This document shows, piece by piece, positions 44,100-55,097 of a stretch of DNA of 64,000 nucleotides. The notes beneath the pieces are model-generated. The model saw only the letters and a program-made list of their open reading frames with translations, made no database searches and was not told where the DNA came from. Both the position numbers and the translations under genes were made by a program. Source of the DNA: Symploca sp. SIO1C2 (GTDB taxonomy: Bacteria > Cyanobacteriota > Cyanobacteriia > Cyanobacteriales > Coleofasciculaceae); NCBI GenBank assembly GCA_010672925.1, contig JAAHFP010000002.1, positions 283,301-347,300 of the forward strand, in the 5' to 3' direction. How positions within the stretch are numbered: position 1 is the stretch's first letter; each line of letters begins with the position of its first letter.

Positions 44100-44369
44100 C
44101 TAGCCGCGAATACCTAGGCGTTGAATTAAGGATTGGTAGTGGTCTGAATTTCCTTTACGAAGATAGCTCAGCAAACGCTTCCGCTGACCAATCATTTTCA
44201 ACAATCCTCGTCGGGAAGAGTGGTCTTTTTTATTTTTTTGCAGGTGGGTACTCAACCGATTGATGCGTTCAGTGAGCATGGCAATTTGGACATCTGTTGA
44301 GCCAGTATCGGTTTCATGTAACTGGTAGCCGTTAATAATTTCGTGTTTGCTTTCTTGCGTCAGACTCAT
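44100..44369 (-). CDS. rpsO: 30S ribosomal protein S15
   Basis: 89 residues from ATG 44369 ([20 protein letters not shown]); an upstream in-frame Met at 44399 gives an unlikely extension. The helical S15 signature [20 protein letters not shown], then [20 protein letters not shown] is clear. It binds 16S rRNA. The gene is followed on its strand by pam68. Confidence 0.97.
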   Translation of the reverse strand: MSLTQESKHEIINGYQLHETDTGSTDVQIAMLTERINRLSTHLQKNKKDHSSRRGLLKMIGQRKRLLSYLRKGNSDHYQSLIQRLGIRG

Positions 44370-44524
44370 GAACAGGGGGAATTCGTATAAATACAGCAAC
44401 TTCCCATAGTATCACAAATTTATTGTTGTTTGTTATTTGTCTTTAGTCGTGCCACGCCACTGCTCTGGCTGATTGCGTAAATCCTGAGCTTATTTACCAA
44501 TGACCAATGACAAACAACAAATAA

Positions 44525-44947
44525 CTAACGACGATTATCCAACCACTGTTGCAAAATTATCGCAGCAGCCTTGCGGTCAATCAGAGCTTTATTGCGAGAA
44601 GGAGAGTAATTTTGAGCTTTTAGTAACTCTTCGGCAGCAAAAGATGTCAGGCGCTCATCTACATACTCTATCGGTAGTTCCAGGTTTTTTGACAGCCTCC
44701 GAGCAAACTTCTGTACTTTGCGTGCCTGGGAGCCCAGGTCTCCCTCCATTGTATAAGGTAAGCCAACTACCAACAGCTGTGCTTGCCTTTGTTCAACTAA
44801 CTCTCGCAATTGCTCAACATCTCGGACAAAGGAAGTTCGTTTAATGGTTGTCAATCCTGTGGCAATCAGTCCAGTGCCATCACATCCTGCCACGCCGATG
44901 CGCTTGCTTCCGACATCTAACCCTAGAGCCGAGATTCTTTCCATCAC
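44525..44947 (-). CDS. ruvX: Holliday junction resolvase-like protein RuvX/YqgF
   Basis: 140 residues with RNase H-like fold: LGLDVGSKRIGVAGCD (catalytic Asp11), VGLPYTMEGDLGSQARKV and the end YVDERLTSFAAEELL then IDRKAAAIILQQWL. It acts in pre-16S rRNA 5' processing and possibly recombination. ATG at 44944 (second codon) is an alternative start. It lies 34 bp after the GNAT gene's stop on the same strand, so the two may be one transcript. Confidence 0.94.
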   Translation of the reverse strand: MMERISALGLDVGSKRIGVAGCDGTGLIATGLTTIKRTSFVRDVEQLRELVEQRQAQLLVVGLPYTMEGDLGSQARKVQKFARRLSKNLELPIEYVDERLTSFAAEELLKAQNYSPSRNKALIDRKAAAIILQQWLDNRR

Positions 44948-44980
44948 CTACCACCTACCACCTAACACCTACCACCTCCA

Positions 44981-46225
44981 CTAATTCCAAGTTTCTGGAG
45001 ACTCAGAAGGTGATTTTACCTCTTGAGGTAGCGCTCCGGGAGGTATCGAGACAGAATTAGCTCCATCAGTAGTTGATGTATGGGGTAACTTGGTAAAGGA
45101 ATGCCACCAAGAAAAACGACTGGGTATTGGGGTGCGGGCTCTTTGTAGTCCCTGTAGTACTTCAGATAGCTGTAACCCTTCTAAAGGTTTGGCTTCCCTC
45201 AACTTGTGCCAAACAGAACGAGACATCAGTAGTGTATGCTCAATCCGTTCTGCTCCCAGTTTTTCCAAATATTCTTCCCTTTCTGGTTGATAGTCAGCGG
45301 AAGCCAAATGCAGTGATTGGATAGGCAAACTTTGAACAATCCGTGCCATTTGAGAGAGTAGCTCTGGATACAACCAAGTGTAAGCCGGATGAACAGTTAG
45401 CTCAGCTTCATGGGGTTGGTCGCCATTGTTGCGCAGTTTGAGCCTAAAGTAGCCGATTGCTGCCTTACGCTGGGGTTCAAATACATAGCCACTGACTATC
45501 TCAGTATGATGGAACCATTGCTGAAAATTTTCCACTAATCCGTTGAGGAAACTCGTCTTAAAGTCCTGAAGATGACGATCAAAAACCTGTCGCACTAGGG
45601 GAGGAGTTGCCCAGGTATCCAACTGATAAAGCAGCTGAGCATCGGCATTACTCACTGGTAGGAGATTCGGTAAGTCTGGTTCCCTAGTCGCAAGGGGCTC
45701 AAGTAATTCAGGCGCAATCGCCCAATAAGTCATTTGCGCTAGAGGCTGGAATCCATTCTGACGATAAAGTGCTAATGCTGTTTTGTGATGAATATTGGCT
45801 TCTAGTATCCAAGTTCTGGCCTCCCAAATAGTCTCGAAGCAATGTCGCAATAATCTGGAGCCAAGATCTTGGGTAGTAGACAAATTTTCTTGCTGTGGGA
45901 CATTGGCATCGACTAAAACCTGTTCTACTCGCCAGGTACTACGGGTACGATTAAACGGAGCAACTTTGATCAATCCGTGAATTTGTTGGCAGGCTTGAAC
46001 CACATAAACACAAAATCTGTATTGGGAAGGGTTGGGAAACCAACTTAAAAACTTCAGCAACCAATACCAGCGCCTAACTTGCTGTAGTTGAGGAATCAAG
46101 GCAGCTGAGCAACTTTGACAATCATTGTTAGATGCTTTTTGAGCAAGCTGTTCGATGGCCTCCCAATCACTACTTTGGAAGGGACGAATCACATTGTTCG
46201 CTTTTTCTGGGAGAGGTGAAGTCAT
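44981..46225 (-). CDS. GNAT-family N-acetyltransferase-like protein
   Basis: 414 residues from ATG 46225 (MTSPLPEKANNVIRPF); the open frame extends to 46315 without family support. The first half is a GNAT-like fold (VIRPFQSSDWEAIEQLAQKA, SRLLRHCFETIWEARTWILE, ALALYRQNGFQPLAQMTYWA with the LYRxxGF acyl-CoA region). The second half (about 230-410) is a second, diverged GNAT-like domain ending with a Pro/Thr tail. The substrate is unknown. It is upstream of ruvX on the same strand. Confidence 0.75.
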   Translation of the reverse strand: MTSPLPEKANNVIRPFQSSDWEAIEQLAQKASNNDCQSCSAALIPQLQQVRRWYWLLKFLSWFPNPSQYRFCVYVVQACQQIHGLIKVAPFNRTRSTWRVEQVLVDANVPQQENLSTTQDLGSRLLRHCFETIWEARTWILEANIHHKTALALYRQNGFQPLAQMTYWAIAPELLEPLATREPDLPNLLPVSNADAQLLYQLDTWATPPLVRQVFDRHLQDFKTSFLNGLVENFQQWFHHTEIVSGYVFEPQRKAAIGYFRLKLRNNGDQPHEAELTVHPAYTWLYPELLSQMARIVQSLPIQSLHLASADYQPEREEYLEKLGAERIEHTLLMSRSVWHKLREAKPLEGLQLSEVLQGLQRARTPIPSRFSWWHSFTKLPHTSTTDGANSVSIPPGALPQEVKSPSESPETWN

Positions 46226-46349
46226 TTTGAATACAGGTGCCATGAAGCCAATAATCGAGGCAACCGAGTCCTCTTGTACTGTAACAGGCAACAGCAAGAA
46301 GGAGGCTACTGCCAATATATTAACGATTATCTCACTCTACTAGTGCAAG

Positions 46350-46590
46350 AAGGCAGGTATTAGGTGGTAAGAGGCAGGAGGCAGAAGGCAGGAGGTAGTT
46401 AAGATGAAAAAATTTTTTTCACCACCAGGTGATGAAAGTCGCTTCTGCCTTGTTGCCAGATGAGCTGTTGCCTATTGCCCATTGGTGACAAGTTACAGGG
46501 TCGTGCATGAGTATCAACCCCCATATATAGCGTTTGAGGGCTAAAAAAACACGCTTATATGGAAAGACCCAAGGGGTCTCCAAAATTGTA
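46350..46590. repeat. Two dispersed repeats side by side
   Basis: 46350-46440 has AGGCAGGAGGCAGAAGGCAG and AAAAATTTTTTTCACCACC, as in the ATGCATG family but with GGTGAT in place of GCATG. 46437-46590 has GCCAGATGAGCTGTTGCCTA, TGCCCATTGGTGACAAGTTA and TATATAGCGTTTGAGGGC, matching 57471-57590 at reduced identity. The remaining bases up to 46713 have no gene. Confidence 0.75.
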
Positions 46591-46713
46591 TTCCACTTCC
46601 TCAGCTTCCCCAGCTCCCTTGACAACGACATCTTTACCTGAACTTGTCACTAATGCCTATTGCTTTGTGTCGGGTGAATCCTTAAGGAGTTCCAAAAACC
46701 TAACACCTAACAC

Positions 46714-47346
46714 CTAATCCCTTAACACCGCTGAAGCTTTAGTCGCTACTCCTTTATACATATATCCGTGAGTTTTCGGTAATTTAGGAGTATAAAACTG
46801 ATCTAATGTAACCAGTTGTAAATGATGCTCCACTAACTGTTTGATGTTACGATTGAGGTTGCAGCCATCACCAATAATTTTTTGTAGGGGATTCAAGCGA
46901 TTTTGCCAGATTTGGACTTGGGGTTGAGCACTGAGTCCATGTTCAATGAAAAAAAACTTGCCTCCAGGTTTGAGAACTCGATGAATTTCCTGAAGAGCTT
47001 TGTCTACATTAGTAATACTACACAGAGTCCAGGTGCTAACAATACTATCAAAGCTATTGTCAGCCATCGGCAAACTCTCACCATTAAGAATTCGACTATC
47101 TACAGTAATCGAGGAATTTTTGATGCGTTTTTTAGCAAATCTATTCATCCCAGGATTGACGTCAACTATTGTTAGCGTTGTTAGACTTTGAGGATAATAA
47201 GATAAATTTAATCCTGTCCCAAAGCCGATTTCTAAAACTTCTCCAGATACCTCAGATAAAACTTCTTGACGGTAACTAGCTAGTTGGGGGCTGGACATAG
47301 TCCAGTCTAGACAACAGGGAAGAATAAATTCTGAATAAAAACCCAT
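46714..47346 (-). CDS. Class I SAM-dependent methyltransferase (UbiE/METTL7-like)
   Basis: 210 residues. Motif I VLEIGFGTGLNLSYYP, acidic loop TIVDVNPGMNRFA, SLPMADNSFDSIVSTWTLCS, HRVLKPGGKFFFIEHG. After PQVQIWQNRLNPLQKIIGDG the C-terminus resembles the METTL7/phosphatidylethanolamine-type group. The substrate is unknown. The isolated gene is divergent from the giant kinase at 47579. Confidence 0.88.
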   Translation of the reverse strand: MGFYSEFILPCCLDWTMSSPQLASYRQEVLSEVSGEVLEIGFGTGLNLSYYPQSLTTLTIVDVNPGMNRFAKKRIKNSSITVDSRILNGESLPMADNSFDSIVSTWTLCSITNVDKALQEIHRVLKPGGKFFFIEHGLSAQPQVQIWQNRLNPLQKIIGDGCNLNRNIKQLVEHHLQLVTLDQFYTPKLPKTHGYMYKGVATKASAVLRD

Positions 47347-47578
47347 TTGTTTAATTTACCTGTTTTGAAAATTGACAATTGTAATTTAGCTCAACAGTTT
47401 TTTGTGGGATGGGTGTATCGTGGGATTGGCGTCTTGCCTGTCTATTTTGCCCTATTTTAGTTAAATCAGTCTACTATAAACTCTGCGATCGCACACAGGT
47501 AACTGGCAAGATGCCAGTTCCACGAAAGAGTTGAAGCCATCTATATTTTGTATTGGATTTCACCCCTATGGAGTTTAA

Positions 47579-50500
47579 ATGCACAGCAGCTTTACAATTC
47601 CCGGCTATCAAATTCTTCAGCTGATCTACGAAGGATCAAAAACCTTGATTTATCAAGGGCTTTGTCAAACTAATCAACAGTTTGTCATTATCAAAGTCCT
47701 CAAAAGAGAGTATCCCACCCTCTCAGAACTTGTACGCTTTCGTAATCAGTACACCATTACCAAAAACCTTAACCTGCCTGGAATTGTCCAACCCCAAGCC
47801 TTGGTCAAATACCACAATGGCTTTGCTCTAGTGATGGAAGATTTTGGTGGGATTTCCTTGTTTGACTATCTCAGGGGCTCTAATGAGAACTGGGAAGAGG
47901 AAGAGATGGGGGGATGGGGAGATGGAGGAGACAAGAAAGATGGAGAAGATAAGGGAAGTATTTATACTCACCAATTCCCACTTCCCAGGGGACAAAGGAC
48001 AAAGGACAAAAGACACAAGATAAATTTAACTGAATTTCTCCAGATCGCTATCCAAATTGCCCAAATCTTAGAACAGCTTTCTCAACACTGCATTATTCAT
48101 AAAGATATTAAGCCTCAGAATATTCTGATTAATCCCCACACCAAACAAGTCAAACTGATTGACTTTAGTATCGCTTCTCTTTTACCCAGAGAAAAGCAAT
48201 TTTTGCACAATCATAACGTTTTAGAAGGAACTCTAGCTTACCTGTCTCCCGAGCAAACTGGACGAATGAATCGGGGTATCGACTACCGCAGTGACTTTTA
48301 TTCGTTGGGAGTAACCTTTTACCAAATGTTAACAGGACAACTCCCGTTTTTATCTAGCAATGCTATGGAGTTCATCCACTCTCATATTGCCAAACAACCG
48401 CCTTGCCCAAGCCAACTTAATCCAGAAATTCCTCAAATACTGGGTGATATTACTCTCAAATTGATGGAGAAAACTGCGGAAAAACGCTATCAAACAGCTT
48501 TCGGACTGAAGTATGATTTAGAAATTTGTTTGGGGCAATGGAAGTCAATTGGGTCTATTGTCTCTTTTGAGTTAGGAATTCGAGATATTTCTGAGCGTTT
48601 TATCATTTCTGAAAAACTTTATGGTAGAGAAGCCGAAGTAGGAATGCTGTTAGCTGCTTTTGAACGTGTTGCAGGTCATTCATCTTTCAATCAAGGTTAT
48701 TTGCATTCTAAAGCAGAGAACCAAGGACAAAGAATCAAGGATAAAGAAGCAAGGACAAAGAATCAAGGACAAATAGAAATGTTCTTGGTAGCTGGCTTTT
48801 CTGGTATTGGGAAAACTTCCTTAGTCAATGAAGTGCACAAACATATTGTGCGGCAAAGAGGTTACTTCATTAAAGGGAAATTTGAGCAGTTCAGGCGCAA
48901 TATTCCTTTTTGGGCTTGGTTGCAGGCATTCCGGGATTTGATAGAACAACTTTTGAGTGAAAAATCAGTTCAAGTTCAAAAATGGAAAAGCCAAATTTTG
49001 TCTGCTTTGGGAAATAATGGACAAGTTATTATTGATGTTATCCCGGAGCTAGAACTGCTGATTGGCAAACAACCTCCGGTTCCGGAACTCTCAACTACAG
49101 CGGCTCAAAATCGCTTTAATCTTTTATTGAGCAAATTCATTCAAGTTTTTCCCACTACTGAACATCCCCTAGTCATTTTTCTGGATGACTTGCAGTGGGC
49201 AGACTCAGCTTCTTTAGAATTAATGCAATTATTAATGAGGAAGGCTTCTGGTTCACTGTTGTTGATTGGAGCCTATCGAGATAACGAAGTCAGTCGAGTT
49301 CATCCATTAATGTTGAGTTTGGCACAAATTCACCAAGCAATGGAGAGTAGGCAAGACAGTTCTCCTAAAATTAATCAAATTACTCTAACATCTCTCAGAC
49401 AGTCCGCACAGAATTGTTTGATTGCTGATACTCTCTATTGTCCTCCTTCAAGAGCTCTGACTCTCTCAGAATTAGTTTATCAGAAAACAGGAGGCAACCC
49501 ATTTTTTAGCAATCAATTTCTGAAATACCTGCATCAAGAAGGATTAATCTGGTTTGATCGTCGCTGTTGCTACTGGCAATGTGATCTGGCTAAGGTCAAG
49601 GCACTTGCTGTTAGTGAAGAGGTCGTAGAATTTATGGCATCTCAATTACAAAAATTGCCTAAATCAACCCAAGAAGTTTTGCAAATAGCAGCTTGTATAG
49701 GTAATCAATTTAATCTAAGTACGCTGTCAATTGTTCAGGAAAAATCTTCAACAGAAACAGCAAATCAACTATGGCCAGCACTGCAAGCAGAACTAATTAT
49801 TCCCATCAGCGATATCTATAAATTTTACCAAGATGAAGGAGCTGAATTATCCAGCACAACTCCCAATTACCAATTCTCAATTCCCCATTCTCCATCTCCA
49901 GATTATAAATTTATCCATGACAGAGTACAACAAGCAGCATATTTTCTGATTAAGCCAGAACAAAGACTCTTAACCCACCTGAAAATTGGACAATTGCTCT
50001 TAAAAGATACTCCCAAACAACAACTTGAAGAAAAGATTTTTGAAATTGTCAACCAGTTGAATATTGGGTTAGAGTTAATCATTGACCAAGCACAACGGCA
50101 GGAACTAGCTCAGTTAAATCTGCTAGCTGGACGTAAAGCTAAGAGTGCTACTGCTTTTGTTGCGGCTTCTGACTATTTAACTACAGGAATCCAATTACTC
50201 GCAGCAAATAGTTGGTTGAACTCTTATGAGCTCACCTTGGCTTTGCACGAGCAAGCAGTAGAAGCATACTATCTAAGTGGTAAGTTTGAGCAGATGGAGC
50301 AGTTGGCTGTTACTGTCTTAACACAAGCTAAGACATTGTTGGACAAAGTTAAAGTTTATGAAGCCAAGTTACAAGCTAATATTGCTCAACAAAAACAACT
50401 TGAAGCTGTCCATACTGGATTAACGGTGCTGCAACTTTTGGGGGTAACTTTTCCCCGAGAGCCTACTCAAACAGATATTGATAGGGAATTGCAGGCGCTA

Positions 50501-53500
50501 CAAACGGCATTGACTGAAAGGTGGCAGAAGGCAGGAGGCAGGAGGCAGGAGGCAGAACCCACCCCTAACCCCTCCCAGGAGGGGAACTGGAGGCAGGGAA
50601 GGGACGCGGAGACGCCAGAGTTTGAATCTTTTGTTGCAAACGAAAGTTTACCAGAGTCTGACTTACAAGACAAAAGCTTGGTTGAGGAATTGCTCCAATT
50701 GCCACCAATGACTGATCTCGATAAGTTGGCAGCAATGAAGCTTTTAACAATTTTAAGTTCCGCTGTTTATGTAGCGGATCCGATGTTGTACCCGCTGATT
50801 ATTTTGAAGCAGGTGCAGTTATCTCTCGAATACGGCAATACTTCTACCTCTGCTTTTGCTTATGCTACTTATGGGTTAATTTTGTGTGGGATAGTAGAAG
50901 ATATTGAAGCAGGCTCTAAATTTGGTCAACTAGCACTCAGTCTGCTCAACAAAGTCCATACCAGAGAGATCAAATGCAGAACCTTAGTTATGGTTCATAC
51001 TTTTGTTACCCATTGGCAACAATCAGTTAAAGAGACCTTACAACCTTTATTGAAGGCTTATCAAACTGGATTAGAAACAGGGGATTTAGAATTTGCTGTA
51101 TTGGCTACCTTTGCTCACTCCTACCATTCTTATCTTATGGGTAAAGAACTGGGAGAGCTGGAAGAGGAAATGGCATCTTATGGTAAGCTGATGAGCCAAC
51201 TTCAGCAAGAAACAGCTCTGAATTGGAATCAAATTTTTCAACAAACTGTATTGAACTTGCAGGGGAAAGCTGGAGGAGATACTAGGACGCGGGGACACGG
51301 AGACGCGGAGACACAGATATTGTCGTCCTACTCCTACAGAGAACATTGCGGGAATGTTGTGAACAGAAGTTTATGGGAGTCTGATTACAATCCATGCCTA
51401 TTAATCGGAGATGCCTATAATGAGCAGATAAAGCTGGAGCAGCATCAATCAACTAACGATCGCACAGGACTTTACTATTTATATTTAAATAAACTGACCC
51501 TCTGTTATTGCTTCGGAGATTACCAACAAGCACTCAAAAATGCTGAGGCAGCTCAACAGTATCTAGATGGAGTGGCTGGTTCACTCCTCATTCCCCTATT
51601 CTACTTTTATGATTCTCTTGCTCGGTTAGCACTGTATCCGGATATTTCTGAATCAGAGCAAGAAGCAATTATTAGCAAGGTAGCTGCTAATCAGCAAAAA
51701 ATGCAGCAATGGGCAAAATCTGCCCCCATGAATTTTTTACATAAATTTGATTTAGTTGAGGCAGAGTGGTGTCGCATCAGAGGTGAGCGAATTGAGGCAA
51801 TCGAGTATTATGACTGTGCTATTGCCGGTGCTGCTACGAATGAATACCTTCAAGAGGAAGCTCTAGCTAACGAACTAGCAGCTAAATTTTACTTGGCATG
51901 GGGTAAGACCAAGATTGCTCAAGTTTATTTTACAGATGCTTACTACGGCTATGCTCGTTGGGGAGCTACAGCAAAAGTTGAGCAGTTAGAACAATACTAT
52001 CCTCAATTTATGTCCCCCATAATTACTAGAGAAAGGAGTAGTCTGATAGGGGAGAATTTTTCCAACTTAGCTACTGAGACAGTTACTTCTAGTACCAGGA
52101 CTGGCTCAGTAATTTTAGACTTGGCAACCGTACTCAAAACTTCCCAACTCCTCTCTGGGGAAATTCATTTGACTCGCTTTATTTCCACTTTACTGGAAGT
52201 AATGATGGAAAATGCCGGAGCACAAAAAGGTGCTCTACTCTTGCTGGAAGAGGATAACCTGGTTATTGCAGCTCAATGCGTGGTTGGTCAACAGTGTAAC
52301 TTAAAATCAATCCCCTTAGAATCTAGCAGTGAGATTCCCCTAGCTGCAATTAACTATGTTTGGCATACTCAACAAATTGTAGTGAGCAACGAGGCCACAA
52401 CAGAAACACTCTTGGCAACTGATCCCTATATCATCCGAGTGCAACCCAAATCTTTGTTGTCTCTGCCCATTATCCAACAAAGTAAACTAGTGGGTATCCT
52501 TTACTTGGAAAATCACCTAACGGCAGAAGCATTTACCAAAGATCGCTTAGAAATTTTACAACTTCTCTGTGCTCAAGCTGCCATTGCCTTGGAAAATGCC
52601 CAACTTTACCAACAACTAGAGGAATATTCTCACACTTTAGAGAAAAAGTTCTACAAACGTACTCAGCAATTGCAACAGGAAATTAGGGAGCGGCAGCAAG
52701 TAGAAGCAACCCTCAAACAAGTTAATCAAAAGCTAAAAACCAAATTTGAGGAACTTGGGCAAATGAATTTGGCTCTGGCAAACGCTATGCCAGGAATTGC
52801 CAAACTTAGTACCGAAGGTTGCTATTTAGAAGTTAATCACTCCTATGCCCAAATAGTTGGTTACAAACCGGAGGAAATGCTGGGAATGAATTGGGAGCTC
52901 ACCGTTCATCCTCCGGATATACCAATCGCTATTGCAGCCTACCAAAAGATGCTGATTGAAGGAAAAGGAGAGTTTGAAGCGAGGGGAATTCGCCGGGATG
53001 GTTCTATCTTCTACAAACAAGTGCTTATGGTAAAAGCTGATTTAAACCTTGCTGGTTTTGAGGGCCACTACTGTTTTTTTAAAGATATTAGCGAACGCAA
53101 ACAGGCAGAGGAAGCATTACGAAAGAGCGAAGAACGCTATCGTTATCTTTATGAACATACCCCAGTTATGCTGCATTCCATTGACCTGATGGGTAGACTC
53201 ATCAGTGTCAGCAACTATTGGTTAGAAAAGCTAGGTTATGAGCGCTCCGAAGTCATGGGAAAAAAATCTACGGAGTTTTTGACAGAAGAGTCTCGCCGTT
53301 ATGCCATAGAAGTTGCGATGCCTCAATTTTTGCAGGCAGGAAGTTGTTCAGATATTCCCTATCAGTTTATCTGCAAGAATGGTATAATTATTGATGTGCT
53401 TCTTTCTGGCATTGTTGAAAAAGATAAATCTGGTCAGATTGTTCGTTCCCTAGCAGTTTTAGTGGATGTAACCGAAAGGATGCAAGCCGAGAAAGCACTG

Positions 53501-54967
53501 CAACAAGCAAAAGAAGCAGCAGAAGTAGCGAACCACGCAAAAAGCCAATTTTTGGCTAATATGAGCCATGAATTGCGCACTCCTCTCAATGGCATTCTTG
53601 GCTATACTCAAATTATGCAACGCTCTTCAGAATTTACCCTTCAGCAACAACAAGGGATTAACACTATCCATGCCTGTGGCAGCCACCTGCTCACTTTAAT
53701 TAATGATATCTTAGATATCTCCAAAATTGAAGCGGGGAAAATGGAACTTGAACCTTACAATTTTCCTTTTCCTGACTTTCTGCGCAGTGTTATCGAAATC
53801 TGTCGCATCCGTGCTCAACAAAAAGAACTTACTTTCACTTACCAATTCTACAATCAACTACCTACCATTGTTCATGCCGATGAAAAACGATTAAGACAAG
53901 TTTTGATTAATCTGTTGGGCAATGCTATTAAATTTACTGATACTGGCAGCGTAACTTTTCAAGTGGGTGTCGTTAGTCAACAACCAAGGGCAAATGACAA
54001 AGGGCAAATGAGCAATAACAAAATACGGTTTGAAATTAAAGATACTGGTGTTGGTATAGCAGCAGAAGAACTAGAGAAAATTTTTGAACCCTTTGAACAA
54101 GTAGGACAAAGCAGCCACAAAGCAGAAGGCACTGGACTCGGATTAACCATCACCCAGAAAATAATCTCTGAGATGGGGAGCCAACTCCAAGTGCAAAGTA
54201 CCTTGGAAGTTGGTAGTACTTTTTGGTTTGAGCTAGAATTGCCCCAAGCTTCAAAACCAATTGAACCAGAGAGCATCAATTACTCTAACGAAATCATTGG
54301 CTATCAGGGTGACAAGAAAAAAATTCTCGTGGTAGACGATTCTTGGGAAAATCGTGCAGTTCTCGTTAATTTGCTCGAACCTATTGGCTTTATCATGAGA
54401 GAGGCATCAACGGGACTAGAAGGCTTAAATCAAGCTAGAGAATTTGAACCAGATTTAATGATCATTGATCTTGTGATGCCGGTAATGGATGGCTTGGAGT
54501 TAACCCGCCGCCTGCGACAGTTACCAGAGTTTCAACAAACTATTTTGATTGCTTCTTCGGCAAGTGTATCTAATTTTTATCAGCATAAAAGTAGAGAGAT
54601 AGGTTGCGACTATTTTCTACCTAAACCGATACAAGTAGAAGAGCTACTGACTCAAATTAGAGATTTATTAAAATTAGTTTGGATGTATCGTCATACCCAA
54701 GAATTAGCATCTCAACAACAATCTGCTGAAGATAATGCAGCTCCAAAATTGCAACTAACGGAAATGATACCTCCTCCTGCTGAGGAACTCGATGTTTTGT
54801 GTGAATTGGCAAAAAGAGGTTTGATTTATAGTCTCATTGAGCATGGTGATCAATTAAAAAATATTGATCAGAAATATGTGCCTTTTGCTCAAGAACTTCA
54901 AGAATTAGCTAAAGAATTTCAAATTAATAAAATTCGAGAATTGCTTCAAACTCTAAAATCTCGATAG
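47579..54967 (+). CDS. Giant hybrid kinase: Ser/Thr kinase + AAA ATPase + GAF + 2 PAS + His kinase + receiver (HstK type)
   Basis: 2462 residues. Order: Ser/Thr kinase domain (1-330; Lys39, HKD Asp176, DFS Asp195 instead of DFG), AAA/ORC-like ATPase (about 350-700; P-loop GFSGIGKT 406-413), helical TPR-like region (about 760-1490), GAF (about 1515-1675), two PAS (about 1730-1965), HisKA with SHELRTP His1997, HATPase (about 2090-2225) and receiver with Asp2297, then a helical tail. This is the two-function kinase class known from heterocystous cyanobacteria (HstK). At least six low-complexity inserts, each encoded by a dispersed DNA repeat, are in frame at inter-domain positions (about 104-147, 378-400, 758-770, 980-1015, 1229-1246, 2134-2150). 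Confidence 0.92.
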   Translation: MHSSFTIPGYQILQLIYEGSKTLIYQGLCQTNQQFVIIKVLKREYPTLSELVRFRNQYTITKNLNLPGIVQPQALVKYHNGFALVMEDFGGISLFDYLRGSNENWEEEEMGGWGDGGDKKDGEDKGSIYTHQFPLPRGQRTKDKRHKINLTEFLQIAIQIAQILEQLSQHCIIHKDIKPQNILINPHTKQVKLIDFSIASLLPREKQFLHNHNVLEGTLAYLSPEQTGRMNRGIDYRSDFYSLGVTFYQMLTGQLPFLSSNAMEFIHSHIAKQPPCPSQLNPEIPQILGDITLKLMEKTAEKRYQTAFGLKYDLEICLGQWKSIGSIVSFELGIRDISERFIISEKLYGREAEVGMLLAAFERVAGHSSFNQGYLHSKAENQGQRIKDKEARTKNQGQIEMFLVAGFSGIGKTSLVNEVHKHIVRQRGYFIKGKFEQFRRNIPFWAWLQAFRDLIEQLLSEKSVQVQKWKSQILSALGNNGQVIIDVIPELELLIGKQPPVPELSTTAAQNRFNLLLSKFIQVFPTTEHPLVIFLDDLQWADSASLELMQLLMRKASGSLLLIGAYRDNEVSRVHPLMLSLAQIHQAMESRQDSSPKINQITLTSLRQSAQNCLIADTLYCPPSRALTLSELVYQKTGGNPFFSNQFLKYLHQEGLIWFDRRCCYWQCDLAKVKALAVSEEVVEFMASQLQKLPKSTQEVLQIAACIGNQFNLSTLSIVQEKSSTETANQLWPALQAELIIPISDIYKFYQDEGAELSSTTPNYQFSIPHSPSPDYKFIHDRVQQAAYFLIKPEQRLLTHLKIGQLLLKDTPKQQLEEKIFEIVNQLNIGLELIIDQAQRQELAQLNLLAGRKAKSATAFVAASDYLTTGIQLLAANSWLNSYELTLALHEQAVEAYYLSGKFEQMEQLAVTVLTQAKTLLDKVKVYEAKLQANIAQQKQLEAVHTGLTVLQLLGVTFPREPTQTDIDRELQALQTALTERWQKAGGRRQEAEPTPNPSQEGNWRQGRDAETPEFESFVANESLPESDLQDKSLVEELLQLPPMTDLDKLAAMKLLTILSSAVYVADPMLYPLIILKQVQLSLEYGNTSTSAFAYATYGLILCGIVEDIEAGSKFGQLALSLLNKVHTREIKCRTLVMVHTFVTHWQQSVKETLQPLLKAYQTGLETGDLEFAVLATFAHSYHSYLMGKELGELEEEMASYGKLMSQLQQETALNWNQIFQQTVLNLQGKAGGDTRTRGHGDAETQILSSYSYREHCGNVVNRSLWESDYNPCLLIGDAYNEQIKLEQHQSTNDRTGLYYLYLNKLTLCYCFGDYQQALKNAEAAQQYLDGVAGSLLIPLFYFYDSLARLALYPDISESEQEAIISKVAANQQKMQQWAKSAPMNFLHKFDLVEAEWCRIRGERIEAIEYYDCAIAGAATNEYLQEEALANELAAKFYLAWGKTKIAQVYFTDAYYGYARWGATAKVEQLEQYYPQFMSPIITRERSSLIGENFSNLATETVTSSTRTGSVILDLATVLKTSQLLSGEIHLTRFISTLLEVMMENAGAQKGALLLLEEDNLVIAAQCVVGQQCNLKSIPLESSSEIPLAAINYVWHTQQIVVSNEATTETLLATDPYIIRVQPKSLLSLPIIQQSKLVGILYLENHLTAEAFTKDRLEILQLLCAQAAIALENAQLYQQLEEYSHTLEKKFYKRTQQLQQEIRERQQVEATLKQVNQKLKTKFEELGQMNLALANAMPGIAKLSTEGCYLEVNHSYAQIVGYKPEEMLGMNWELTVHPPDIPIAIAAYQKMLIEGKGEFEARGIRRDGSIFYKQVLMVKADLNLAGFEGHYCFFKDISERKQAEEALRKSEERYRYLYEHTPVMLHSIDLMGRLISVSNYWLEKLGYERSEVMGKKSTEFLTEESRRYAIEVAMPQFLQAGSCSDIPYQFICKNGIIIDVLLSGIVEKDKSGQIVRSLAVLVDVTERMQAEKALQQAKEAAEVANHAKSQFLANMSHELRTPLNGILGYTQIMQRSSEFTLQQQQGINTIHACGSHLLTLINDILDISKIEAGKMELEPYNFPFPDFLRSVIEICRIRAQQKELTFTYQFYNQLPTIVHADEKRLRQVLINLLGNAIKFTDTGSVTFQVGVVSQQPRANDKGQMSNNKIRFEIKDTGVGIAAEELEKIFEPFEQVGQSSHKAEGTGLGLTITQKIISEMGSQLQVQSTLEVGSTFWFELELPQASKPIEPESINYSNEIIGYQGDKKKILVVDDSWENRAVLVNLLEPIGFIMREASTGLEGLNQAREFEPDLMIIDLVMPVMDGLELTRRLRQLPEFQQTILIASSASVSNFYQHKSREIGCDYFLPKPIQVEELLTQIRDLLKLVWMYRHTQELASQQQSAEDNAAPKLQLTEMIPPPAEELDVLCELAKRGLIYSLIEHGDQLKNIDQKYVPFAQELQELAKEFQINKIRELLQTLKSR

Positions 54968-55097
54968 GAAGAAGGTAGGAGACAGAAACCCACCCCTAAC
55001 CCCTCCCAGGAGGGGAATAGGAGGGAAAGAGAAAGTTGAAAGGAAATAATAACTGTTTATCCGAACTTGATATGACTTATTACTTGTTACTTGTTAG

